A stretch of DNA of 5,792 nt from JBOGZD01 sp050697155. Its GTDB lineage: Bacteria > Actinomycetota > Thermoleophilia > Solirubrobacterales > 70-9. Both the position numbers and the translations under genes were made by a program. Location of the stretch: positions 1 through 5,792 of the forward strand of contig JBOGZD010000149.1 of the NCBI GenBank assembly GCA_050697155.1. Reading direction: 5' to 3'. The stretch's first letter is position 1. Each line of letters starts with the position of its first letter. The notes below the pieces were generated by a model. The model had not been told where the DNA came from, did not search any database, and saw only the letters and a list, made by a program, of their open reading frames with translations. Of the stretch, positions 1 through 4,335 are shown one piece after another.

Positions 1-1
1 G

Positions 2-652
2 CCCGACGCCGGCGCGGCCGACGCGCCGCCCGAGGCGGGCTGGGTCGACCTGGGCCTCGCCGAGGAGCTCGCGGGGCTGGCGCTGCGCTTCGTCGTCGTC
101 GAGCGCGGCTCCGGGCGCACCCCGAGGGACCTCAAGGCCCGCCTGCGCGAGCTCTCCGATCGCGTCTCCGGCCCCCAGGCGACCAACCTTCGCCACCAGC
201 CGATCCCTTGGGCATACCGGGTCTTCTACCGACACATCGGGCTCGATCCCGACGAGCAGCCGACTCCGGTGGAGGCGGCCGTGCTGGACCGGATCAAGCA
301 CGGCGGCTTTCGCAGCCGGAACCTGCTCGACGACGCGCTCACGATCGCCGTGGTCGAGTCCGGCGTCGCGCTGCGGGCGTTCGACGCCGATCGGGTCAGC
401 GGCCGGCCGGGGATCAGGCCGAGCGCGCCGGGCGAGGCGCTCGAGGGCCGCCCCGGAGACCTGCCGGCGGGAACGCTCGTGATCGCGGACGAGGAGCGTC
501 CGCTGGCGCTCCTGTTCGGCGCGCTCGCCGCCGACCGGGGCGTGCGGCCGCGAACCTCACGCACGCTGCTGTGCGCGATCCAGGTCAACGGAGTGCCCGA
601 GATCGCGGTCGAGGAGGCGCTCTGGCTCGCCGCCGGGACCCTGCGGGGTTGA
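2..652 (+). CDS. B3/B4 tRNA-binding domain protein (PheRS beta-like), 5' truncated
   Basis: The frame is open from base 2 and ends at TGA 650-652, giving 216 residues; the N-terminus lies outside the window. It resembles stand-alone B3/B4-domain proteins (COG3382 type), which share the editing-associated B3/B4 module of the phenylalanyl-tRNA synthetase beta chain but lack the synthetase core. Visible family-like segments are a central IPWAYRVFYRHIGLDPDE stretch, followed by LLDDALTIAVVESGVALRAFD, where the start of the second B3/B4 half is expected. Near the C-terminus, LVIADEERPLALLF and a TLLCAIQVNGVPEI stretch fit the end of the fold. Stand-alone members are about 220-240 residues, so only a short N-terminal piece should be missing. 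Editing or tRNA-binding function is a family-based guess; no catalytic residue can be assigned. No membrane segment or signal is seen. Confidence 0.8.
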   Translation, partial: PDAGAADAPPEAGWVDLGLAEELAGLALRFVVVERGSGRTPRDLKARLRELSDRVSGPQATNLRHQPIPWAYRVFYRHIGLDPDEQPTPVEAAVLDRIKHGGFRSRNLLDDALTIAVVESGVALRAFDADRVSGRPGIRPSAPGEALEGRPGDLPAGTLVIADEERPLALLFGALAADRGVRPRTSRTLLCAIQVNGVPEIAVEEALWLAAGTLRG

Positions 653-665
653 CCGAGTCCGGGCG

Positions 666-679
666 GCCTCGGCGGAGGC
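666..679 (+). terminator. Possible weak terminator hairpin after the B3/B4 gene
   Basis: GCCTC (666-670) and GAGGC (675-679) form a 5-bp stem around a GGCG tetraloop, 14 nt after the stop codon. There is no T-run, so this is only a candidate; short GC hairpins are common by chance at this base composition. Confidence 0.25.
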
Positions 680-688
680 GCCTGTGAC

Positions 689-698
689 GGTCTAGAAT
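689..698 (+). promoter_or_regulatory. Candidate -10 element GGTCTAGAAT
   Basis: TAGAAT (693-698) fits the actinobacterial TANNNT -10 pattern and is preceded by GGTC. The same GGTCTAG heptamer occurs before two other genes in this window (1872 and 5578). The start site would fall near 705, giving a leader of about 30 nt before ATG 736. No convincing -35 hexamer is seen. Confidence 0.5.
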
Positions 699-723
699 CC
701 GTGCCAGGTTCGACCTCCGGCTT

Positions 724-730
724 GGAGGAG
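724..730 (+). promoter_or_regulatory. Ribosome binding site GGAGGAG for ATG 736
   Basis: GGAGGAG lies 5 nt before ATG 736. It is the only strong Shine-Dalgarno sequence on the + strand of this window and fixes the start of the coiled-coil protein. Confidence 0.8.
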
Positions 731-735
731 CAAGA

Positions 736-1848
736 ATGCCCGAGTTGCTCGAGCGGAACGACGTGGAGTGGGTGGCGCCCGGTGCGCCGCTTCCGGGGAT
801 CGACGTCGGCACCGGCGCCGAGCCCGACGCCCGCGACGACCTGCGCCGCCAGATCGGTCGCCTGGAGCGCCGGCTCGGCGAGCTGTTCGCCTCCTCGTTC
901 CCCCGCCAGGGGATCGAGTGGCGGGTCGGCGCGCTCGGCGGCCCGCGGGTGCTCAGCATCGGCGAGCTCGAGCGGGTCCGCGACGCGCTCGCCTCGCGCC
1001 TGCGCGACGCCCAGGCGGAGCTCGCGCGGCGTGCCGACGCAGAGGAGGCGAACCGGGGCCTGCTCGAGTCGATGATCTGCGAGCCCGAGCTCTACCCGTG
1101 GGTGCGGATCTCGAACGAGGACGTCGGCGAGGCCGGCTGCCGCCACTGGCACTCGCGCCCGCGCTGGGGCATCCTGGGGATGCTCTTCGGCTGGTGGCGG
1201 GTAAAGCTGTCGTCCGGCTGTCCCTTAGCCAAGGGCCGCCGCGGCCCCTGCAAACCTTCGCATCTCGACCTCCTCGCCCGATCGTCTCGCTCACGTAGGT
1301 TTGAACTACGCTCGCTTCGCCGATCGGACTGCGTCGGCCGACCTGGTCGGTTTTCGGGGCCGAGCGTGAGCAAGAAGCGCCGCAAGCGCCGTCCCCGAGG
1401 TGCGGCTGCGCCCCAACCGGCCGCGCCGAAGCCGAAGCGCGGCGATGGCGGCAGCGCGCGCCGCTCGGTCGACGACGAGCGTCCGCAGGCGCCGTGGGGA
1501 TCGTTCCCCTTGGTCGAGATCGTCGTCCTGGTGGCGCTGGTGATGCTGGTGATCGGGTTCGTGGTCGGCGGCACCCGCGGGGCGACGCTGCTCGGCACCG
1601 GTCTCGTGCTCGGCTCCCTGGCCGGGCTCGAGCTCTCGGTGCGCGAGCACTTCGCCGGCTACCGCTCGCACACGGTGCTGCTCTCGGCCGCCGCCGCCCT
1701 CGCGCTCCTGCTGGCGCTCTATTACCTCGCCGGCCTTACCCCCGGGGCGAGCCTCGCGGTCGGCGCCGTCGGCTTCGGGCTCGGCGCCTGGGCGCTTACC
1801 CGAGCATTCCGGGCCCGCTCCGGCGGGCGCGCGTTCAAGCTCCGCTGA
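736..1848 (+). CDS. Coiled-coil conserved protein, ORF running on into the next gene (possible lost stop)
   Basis: The frame from ATG 736 stays open for 370 codons, but its character changes midway. Residues 1-165 look like one complete protein. They comprise an acidic, Pro-rich N-terminus, a long charged helical stretch (about residues 33-115, rich in Arg, Glu, Ala and Leu; probable coiled coil), and a C-terminal block with GCRHWHSRPRWG, GMLFGWW and KLSSGCPLA. Only 5 of the 155 codons to position 1200 end in A or T. From 1201 to 1365 it is 19 of 55, including rare TTA, CTA and AGG. That segment also contains hairpins and a T-tailed terminator, so it reads like intergenic DNA. The rest (1366-1848) is a membrane protein with a plausible start of its own. 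The likeliest reading is a gene ending near 1230-1250 that lost its stop or carries a frameshift or sequencing error. A genuine 370-residue fusion is possible. I do not recognise the function. Confidence 0.6.
   Translation: MPELLERNDVEWVAPGAPLPGIDVGTGAEPDARDDLRRQIGRLERRLGELFASSFPRQGIEWRVGALGGPRVLSIGELERVRDALASRLRDAQAELARRADAEEANRGLLESMICEPELYPWVRISNEDVGEAGCRHWHSRPRWGILGMLFGWWRVKLSSGCPLAKGRRGPCKPSHLDLLARSSRSRRFELRSLRRSDCVGRPGRFSGPSVSKKRRKRRPRGAAAPQPAAPKPKRGDGGSARRSVDDERPQAPWGSFPLVEIVVLVALVMLVIGFVVGGTRGATLLGTGLVLGSLAGLELSVREHFAGYRSHTVLLSAAAALALLLALYYLAGLTPGASLAVGAVGFGLGAWALTRAFRARSGGRAFKLR
1222..1247 (+). repeat. Two overlapping, mutually exclusive hairpins
   Basis: CCCTT (1222-1226) can pair with AAGGG (1231-1235) around AGCC. 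GGGCCG (1233-1238) can pair with CGGCCC (1242-1247) around CCG. Both use GGG 1233-1235, so only one can form at a time. They begin where codon usage deteriorates, just after the conserved-looking KLSSGC segment, which fits a gene end rather than coding sequence. Confidence 0.4.
1296..1301 (+). promoter_or_regulatory. Candidate -10 TAGGTT for the gene starting at 1366
   Basis: TAGGTT fits TANNNT and is identical to the candidate -10s at 4322 (+) and 2880 (-). The start site would be near 1309, giving a leader of about 57 nt before GTG 1366. No -35 is recognisable. It lies inside the open frame of the upstream protein, in the stretch that looks non-coding. Confidence 0.3.
1338..1354 (+). terminator. 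Hairpin with T-run between the two fused halves
   Basis: CCGAC (1338-1342) pairs with GTCGG (1346-1350) around a CTG loop and is followed directly by TTTT (1351-1354). This is the only hairpin on the + strand here with a T-tail. It sits 11 nt before GTG 1366 and would end transcripts of the upstream gene. Alternatively it could attenuate the downstream one. The stem is short, so confidence is moderate. Confidence 0.45.
1366..1848 (+). CDS. Basic-tailed multi-pass membrane protein, unknown function
   Basis: GTG 1366 starts a 160-residue product, in frame with the upstream ORF, ending at TGA 1846-1848. Residues 1-43 form a Lys/Arg/Pro/Ala-rich, probably disordered cytoplasmic tail (SKKRRKRRPRG at the start). 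Hydrophobic segments follow at about 47-68, 72-90, 103-123 and 128-147, and the protein ends in a basic RARSGGRAFKLR tail. By the positive-inside rule both ends should be cytoplasmic, with four helices. Alternating Gly/Ala-rich helices suggest a compact bundle, but no enzyme or transporter motif is visible. The GTG start is chosen because the basic tail begins there and codon usage recovers after it. There is no strong Shine-Dalgarno, only GGGG at 1356-1359. I do not recognise the family. If the long frame from 736 is real, this is its C-terminal membrane domain. Confidence 0.6.
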   Translation: MSKKRRKRRPRGAAAPQPAAPKPKRGDGGSARRSVDDERPQAPWGSFPLVEIVVLVALVMLVIGFVVGGTRGATLLGTGLVLGSLAGLELSVREHFAGYRSHTVLLSAAAALALLLALYYLAGLTPGASLAVGAVGFGLGAWALTRAFRARSGGRAFKLR

Positions 1849-1867
1849 GCGCGCCGGGGCCCGGAAT
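1806..1867 (+). terminator. Nested inverted repeats enclosing the stop codon
   Basis: ATTCCGGGCCC (1806-1816) is a perfect 11-bp inverted repeat of GGGCCCGGAAT (1857-1867). Inside it, GGCGCGC (1826-1832) pairs with GCGCGCC (1849-1855). The TGA stop 1846-1848 is in the 16-nt terminal loop. There is no T-run; this is plausible as a T-less actinobacterial terminator. It ends 8 nt before the -10 of the next gene. Confidence 0.5.
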
Positions 1868-1871
1868 CGAT

Positions 1872-1881
1872 GGTCTAGCCT
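1872..1881 (+). promoter_or_regulatory. Candidate -10 element GGTCTAGCCT
   Basis: TAGCCT (1876-1881) fits TANNNT and carries the GGTC prefix shared with 689 and 5578. Initiation about 7 nt downstream (near 1889) leaves a leader of about 17 nt with no Shine-Dalgarno before ATG 1906. No clear -35 is seen. Confidence 0.5.
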
Positions 1882-1905
1882 GGGCGAATCGCACGCATTC
1901 GAGAC

Positions 1906-2274
1906 ATGCTCGGCGGCCCCGCGAGCGTTGCCTTGGTCGCGGTGATGCTGGCGGGTTGCCTCTTCCTGTGGGTGGGCGTGCCGCTCGGCTGGCTCTGGAT
2001 CGGCTCCCAGGTCCAGGGATCGGCCTCGCTGGGGACGGCGCTGATGGTGACGATGGTCGGCGTGATCGTCAGCATCATCGGGCTGGTGTACGTGCTCTCG
2101 TGGCTCAACCGCCGCCACGTCGCCCTCCAGGAGCGGCGCAACCGGCCGCTCGGACGCTCGTCGGCGCTCGAGGTGCTGCTCGTCTCGAGCGCCGGGCTCG
2201 CGGTGGTCCTGTTCGCGGTCTGGTTCTTCGGCTTCGCCGGCACCAGCCCGGTGCCGCTCAACATCAGCTACTAA
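1906..2274 (+). CDS. Small three-helix integral membrane protein, unknown function
   Basis: The product has 122 residues from ATG 1906 to TAA 2272-2274. Three hydrophobic segments are visible: about 7-33 (rich in Leu, Val, Trp), 41-66 (GTALMVTMVGVIVSIIGLVY) and 88-111 (VLLVSSAGLAVVLFAVWFFG). A basic loop (NRRHVALQERRNRP) lies between helices 2 and 3 and should be cytoplasmic, which places the C-terminal GTSPVPLNISY outside. The first segment contains AGC, but the residues around it and the following Trp-rich helix do not look like a lipoprotein signal. ATG 1906 is chosen because it opens directly into helix 1 and follows a good -10. No catalytic motif is seen and I do not recognise the family. 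It has its own promoter and is not tightly coupled to the preceding membrane gene. Confidence 0.75.
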   Translation: MLGGPASVALVAVMLAGCLFLWVGVPLGWLWIGSQVQGSASLGTALMVTMVGVIVSIIGLVYVLSWLNRRHVALQERRNRPLGRSSALEVLLVSSAGLAVVLFAVWFFGFAGTSPVPLNISY

Positions 2275-2314
2275 GTGCTCGCGGCCCGAGCGCCCGTTCC
2301 GCCCCCCGGACGCG

Positions 2315-2347
2315 GAGAGGGCGGGCGCCTGGGCGCCCGCCCGTCTC
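2315..2347. terminator. Strong hairpin between convergent genes (bidirectional terminator)
   Basis: GGGCGGGCGCC (2319-2329) pairs perfectly with GGCGCCCGCCC (2332-2342). With one bulged G (2343), GAGA (2315-2318) pairs with TCTC (2344-2347), for 15 bp in total. It lies midway between the stop of the + gene (2274) and that of the - gene (2371), with no T-run on either side. It is probably a shared T-less terminator. Confidence 0.65.
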
Positions 2348-2370
2348 GGCCGCCCTTCCCGGATCGGCCG

Positions 2371-2715
2371 TCAGCGAGTGGCGCGGCTGCGCGTCTTCGC
2401 CTCCAGCTCGGAGGCGAGCACTCCGCGCTGGCGCTCCGTGAACCTGCCCAGCTCACGGTTTTCGTTCAGAGCCAGCGAGAAGAGGAACTTCCGCGCGCGC
2501 GTCCGGCCCCAGCGACGCTGGCTCCGGAGCAGTTCGCCCACGGTCATGGTCTCGACCTCCCAGGGACAGTCACGGACGATCTCCGCCACATCGACGTCGC
2601 CCCCCGCGACGGCTCGTTTGAGCGCCGCACGAGCCAACCGCACGCGGTTGGCGTGTGCAAGCGCTTCCATGTGCTGCGGCATCGCGGCAGGGGCAAGGGT
2701 CGAAGCAGCTTCCAT
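2371..2715 (-). CDS. Actinobacterial-type integration host factor (mIHF) homologue
   Basis: The product has 114 residues. It aligns by eye with mycobacterial mIHF, a nucleoid-associated protein that binds DNA through a helix-two-turn-helix (H2TH) domain. A charged helix about 18-38 (ALAHANRVRLARAALKRAV) corresponds to the mIHF AARRARAELKDRLK region. AEIVRD (44-49) matches the VLKD segment, and MTVGELL (57-63) matches MKVSALLE. The H2TH turn, usually GVGKVKA or similar, is here RRWGRTRA (67-74). The tail ELGRFTERQRGVLASEL (88-104) matches RLRGLGDRQRKALLEKF. An upstream in-frame GTG (2721) is rejected because AAAGGAGGA (2730-2722) abuts it; ATG 2715 is 7 nt from the GGAGG core. The gene is convergent with 1906-2274 and lies downstream of the alpha-oxoamine synthase on the same strand, separated by 335 nt with its own promoter. 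The Trp-Gly-Arg turn suggests a divergent paralogue rather than the housekeeping mIHF. Confidence 0.75.
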   Translation of the reverse strand: MEAASTLAPAAMPQHMEALAHANRVRLARAALKRAVAGGDVDVAEIVRDCPWEVETMTVGELLRSQRRWGRTRARKFLFSLALNENRELGRFTERQRGVLASELEAKTRSRATR

Positions 2716-2721
2716 CGTCAC

Positions 2722-2730
2722 TCCTCCTTT
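2722..2730 (-). promoter_or_regulatory. Ribosome binding site AAAGGAGGA fixing the mIHF start
   Basis: On the minus strand AAAGGAGGA runs 2730-2722. It is 7 nt from its GGAGG core to ATG 2715, but directly adjacent to GTG 2721, which excludes that longer start. TCCTCC (2819-2814, minus) in the leader is complementary to it. Confidence 0.8.
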
Positions 2731-2772
2731 GAGTGGGGGATGAGATCGGGGGATATATCTCTCGCGCTTTAG

Positions 2773-2809
2773 CGATCCCCGCCGGCCCTGTCGGGCCGGT
2801 CTGGGATCG
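2773..2809 (-). ncRNA. Leader hairpin II upstream of mIHF gene (candidate cis-regulatory RNA)
   Basis: Read on the minus strand, CGATCCC (2809-2803) pairs with GGGATCG (2779-2773). Inside it, CCGGCCC (2799-2793) pairs with GGGCCGG (2788-2782) around a GACA tetraloop. The two perfect 7-bp stems are separated by an AGA/CG internal loop. There is no T-run, so a simple terminator is unlikely. It lies within the predicted 5' leader of the mIHF gene. Confidence 0.45.
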
Positions 2810-2810
2810 T

Positions 2811-2837
2811 CCGGGAGGAATCGAGCTCCTCTCCCGG
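2811..2837 (-). ncRNA. Leader hairpin I upstream of mIHF gene
   Basis: On the minus strand, CCGGGAG (2837-2831) pairs with CTCCCGG (2817-2811) around a 13-nt loop. It is 1 nt from hairpin II. Its 3' side and loop include TTCCTCCC, which could alternatively pair with the GGAGGA ribosome binding site at 2727-2722, a possible translational switch. Confidence 0.4.
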
Positions 2838-2874
2838 CCGCTCCCTGCCCCGGGGTGCGTCCGGCGCGTTCGGC

Positions 2875-2904
2875 AACCTAAAGAAGTCGCGCCCCCCGCG
2901 TCAA
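2875..2904 (-). promoter_or_regulatory. Promoter TTGACG-N18-TAGGTT for the mIHF gene
   Basis: On the minus strand TTGACG (2904-2899) is followed by an 18-nt spacer and TAGGTT (2880-2875). This is the best -35/-10 pair in the window. Initiation near 2868 would give a leader of about 150 nt. A second TTGACC (2919-2914) lies 15 nt upstream. Confidence 0.6.
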
Positions 2905-2969
2905 CAGTGGATCGGTCAAGGCGCCCACGGTTCGTTCGCTACGAGCAAGCTTTTCGTGCGCGTTCTCGT

Positions 2970-2989
2970 CTTGTCCGAAATCGAACAAG
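2970..2989. repeat. Interrupted palindrome, possible operator
   Basis: CTTGT (2970-2974) and ACAAG (2985-2989) are inverted arms. An inner CGA (2976-2978)/TCG (2981-2983) pair keeps the same symmetry axis, with one mismatch between. It is 20 bp in an AT-richer patch upstream of the mIHF promoter. It does not match a LexA box I can recognise; the binding protein is unknown. Confidence 0.25.
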
Positions 2990-2990
2990 T

Positions 2991-3010
2991 GATAAATCCC
3001 CCGGCGGGGG
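2991..3010 (-). terminator. G/C hairpin with T-rich tail downstream of the alpha-oxoamine synthase
   Basis: On the minus strand CCCCC (3010-3006), GCC loop, GGGGG (3002-2998) is followed by ATTTATC. It is 40 nt past the stop codon and is plausible as the intrinsic terminator of the synthase gene. Confidence 0.5.
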
Positions 3011-3040
3011 GAGGAGCGTGGCTTGTCCCGGCCCGGTCGA

Positions 3041-3061
3041 GGTCCCGTTGCTATCGGGACC
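3041..3061 (-). terminator. 7-bp hairpin with the synthase stop codon in its loop
   Basis: On the minus strand GGTCCCG (3061-3055) pairs with CGGGACC (3047-3041). The 7-nt loop ATAGCAA contains the TAG stop (3053-3051). It is followed by GC-rich sequence rather than T, so it may act together with the hairpin at 3010-2998. Confidence 0.45.
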
Positions 3062-4310
3062 GGGGGAGGTCGGGGAAGTCGGCGATCACCTCGCCGATCG
3101 TCTCCAGCGCCCGGTCGAGATGGGCTCGCTCATGGGTCGCCATCAGCGAGGTCCGTAGCAAGGCGCCGCTCGGCGGCACCGCCGGGTGGATGGCGACGTT
3201 GGTGTAGACGCCCGCGGCGAACAGCGCCTTCCACAACAGCACCGCCTGCCAGTCCTCGCCGACGACCACAGGCACCACCGGGGTGGTCGCCTCGCTGCCG
3301 TCCGGCAACGTCCCGGGCTCGACCACCTGGAGGCCGAGGTCACGGAACCCGTGGCGCAGGTAGCGCGCGTTGTCGAGCAGCCTCTCCATCAGCTGCGGCC
3401 CCTCGGAGCGGATGATCCGCAGCGCTCCCAGCGCCGCCCCGATCGCGGCCGGGACCGCCGAGGCGGTGAAGATGAACGGGCGCGAGGCGATCCGCAGGTA
3501 CTCGACCACGTCAGCCGGGCCGGCGATGAAGCCGCCGCAGGAGGCGAGGCTCTTCGAGAACGTGCCCATCCGCAGGTCGACCCGGTCCTCGAGCGCGAAC
3601 AGCTCCGCGGTGCCCGCCCCGCGAGCGCCCAGCACGCCGACCGCGTGCGCCTCGTCGACCATCAGCCGAGCCCCGAAGCGCTCACACAGCTCGACGATCG
3701 CGGGCAGGTCGCACAGGTCGCCCTCCATCGAGAAGACCCCGTCGACCACCACCAAGACCCCGCCTCCGTCCTCGGCGGCGCGCTCGAGCATCCGCTCGAG
3801 CTTGTCCATGCGGTTGTGGCGGAACGGGCGCAGCTTCGCCCCGGAGAGCCTGCAGCCGTCGAGGATCGAGGCGTGGTCGCCGGAGTCGCAGACCACCGTG
3901 TCGCCCGGCTCGAGGATCGTCCCCAGCGAGCCCACGTTCGCCTGGTGGCCGGTGGTGAAGACGATCACGTCCTCCGTTGCCATCCAGTCGGAGAGCTCGC
4001 GCTCGAGGTCGAGGTGAAGGGGGGTGGTCCCGTTGAGCAGCCGCGAACCGGTGAGCCCGGTGCCGTAGGTCTCGAGCGCCTCGCGGGCGGCCTGCTTCAC
4101 CCGCGGGTCGCCGGTGAGCCCGAGGTAGTTGTTGGAGCCGAGCATGATCGTCTCGCGCCCCTCCATCTCGACCACCGGCCCGGCCTCGGAGGTGAGCAGG
4201 CGGAAGTAGGGCAGCAGGTCGGCCTCCTTGGCCTGCTCGAGCTGCTCGGCGCGCTCGTGGGTGCGCGCCTTCTCGAACACATCCACGGCGACACGGGTGG
4301 TCTCGCTCAC
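3051..4310 (-). CDS. Serine palmitoyltransferase-like alpha-oxoamine synthase (PLP-dependent)
   Basis: This 419-residue fold-type I PLP enzyme belongs to the alpha-oxoamine synthase family (SPT, AONS/BioF, KBL, ALAS), which condenses an amino acid with an acyl thioester and releases CO2. Visible residues are MLGSNNYLGL (56-65), GTGLTGSRLLNGT (83-95), TTGHQANVG (119-127, usually Y or F at His122), SGDHASILDG (143-152; His146 stacks on PLP), DEAHAVG (219-225; Asp219 contacts the pyridine N) and GTFSKSLASCGGF (249-261; Lys253 forms the Schiff base). Near the C-terminus, GVYTN, PAVPPSGALLRTSLMATH carries the substrate-carboxylate Arg. TFSKS rather than TLGKA, and the VPP...LLRTSLMATH ending, favour an SPT-like enzyme over BioF or KBL. 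GTG 4310 is chosen: it is 7 nt after a TACACT -10 and avoids overlap with the divergent gene. The N-terminal charged helix (14-30) is usual. Substrates are inferred. Confidence 0.85.
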   Translation of the reverse strand: MSETTRVAVDVFEKARTHERAEQLEQAKEADLLPYFRLLTSEAGPVVEMEGRETIMLGSNNYLGLTGDPRVKQAAREALETYGTGLTGSRLLNGTTPLHLDLERELSDWMATEDVIVFTTGHQANVGSLGTILEPGDTVVCDSGDHASILDGCRLSGAKLRPFRHNRMDKLERMLERAAEDGGGVLVVVDGVFSMEGDLCDLPAIVELCERFGARLMVDEAHAVGVLGARGAGTAELFALEDRVDLRMGTFSKSLASCGGFIAGPADVVEYLRIASRPFIFTASAVPAAIGAALGALRIIRSEGPQLMERLLDNARYLRHGFRDLGLQVVEPGTLPDGSEATTPVVPVVVGEDWQAVLLWKALFAAGVYTNVAIHPAVPPSGALLRTSLMATHERAHLDRALETIGEVIADFPDLPRSR

Positions 4311-4317
4311 GGCGGGA

Positions 4318-4323
4318 AGTGTA
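4318..4323 (-). promoter_or_regulatory. -10 element TACACT of the alpha-oxoamine synthase gene
   Basis: TACACT (4323-4318, minus) fits TANNNT. Seven nt (4317-4311) separate it from GTG 4310, so the mRNA should start at or beside the start codon and be leaderless. It shares T/A at 4322-4323 with the opposite -10. No canonical -35 is seen. Confidence 0.6.
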
Positions 4324-4327
4324 GGTT
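4322..4327 (+). promoter_or_regulatory. -10 element TAGGTT of the GNAT acyltransferase gene
   Basis: TAGGTT (4322-4327) fits TANNNT and lies 8 nt before GTG 4336, predicting a leaderless or nearly leaderless mRNA. It is back to back with the minus-strand TACACT, sharing the central TA. Any -35 would be inside the opposite gene; none is recognisable. Confidence 0.55.
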
Positions 4328-4335
4328 GCGCTGCC

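Larger units (their letters stand above)
2722..3050 (-). other. 329-nt gene-free region: mIHF leader and promoter, upstream terminator
   Basis: No convincing gene is present; an open frame on the + strand here runs antisense into the synthase gene and has no coding character. In minus-strand order the stretch holds the end-of-gene hairpin of the synthase and a G/C hairpin with T-rich tail (3010-2991). Then come an interrupted palindrome (2989-2970), two TTGAC boxes (2919 and 2904), a TAGGTT -10 (2880) and a leader with two tandem hairpins (2837-2773). An AT-rich ATATAT patch (2758-2753), which could be a second promoter, follows. It is locally more AT-rich than the genes. Confidence 0.6.

Noticed and set aside
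226..1152. Minus-strand frame antisense to the B3/B4 and coiled-coil genes
   Set aside because: Low-complexity shadow of two + strand genes with better codon use.
1286..1373. tRNA on the minus strand: a perfect T-arm-like hairpin (CGTAG, TTCAAAC, CTACG at 1310-1294) with a possible 7-bp acceptor match between 1373-1367 and 1293-1287
   Set aside because: No D-arm with the usual invariant bases and no 5-bp/7-nt anticodon arm can be drawn in the intervening sequence, and no CCA follows. The T-arm resemblance is treated as chance.
2773..2809. Hairpin 2773-2809 as a simple intrinsic terminator
   Set aside because: No T-run follows on either strand and it lies inside the predicted leader of the mIHF gene; kept as a structured leader element instead.
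2971..2998. Plus-strand promoter TTGTCC-N16-TAAATC driving RNA antisense to the synthase
   Set aside because: The -10 lacks the conserved final T and no supporting gene or structure lies downstream.
2733..3158. Plus-strand frame of 141 codons in the gap between the mIHF and synthase genes
   Set aside because: It runs antisense into the synthase 3' end, covers the mIHF leader and promoter, and has poor codon use.
4228..4335. N-terminal extension of the GNAT protein to ATG 4228
   Set aside because: It would overlap the 5' end of the synthase gene; family-like sequence begins only after GTG 4336.
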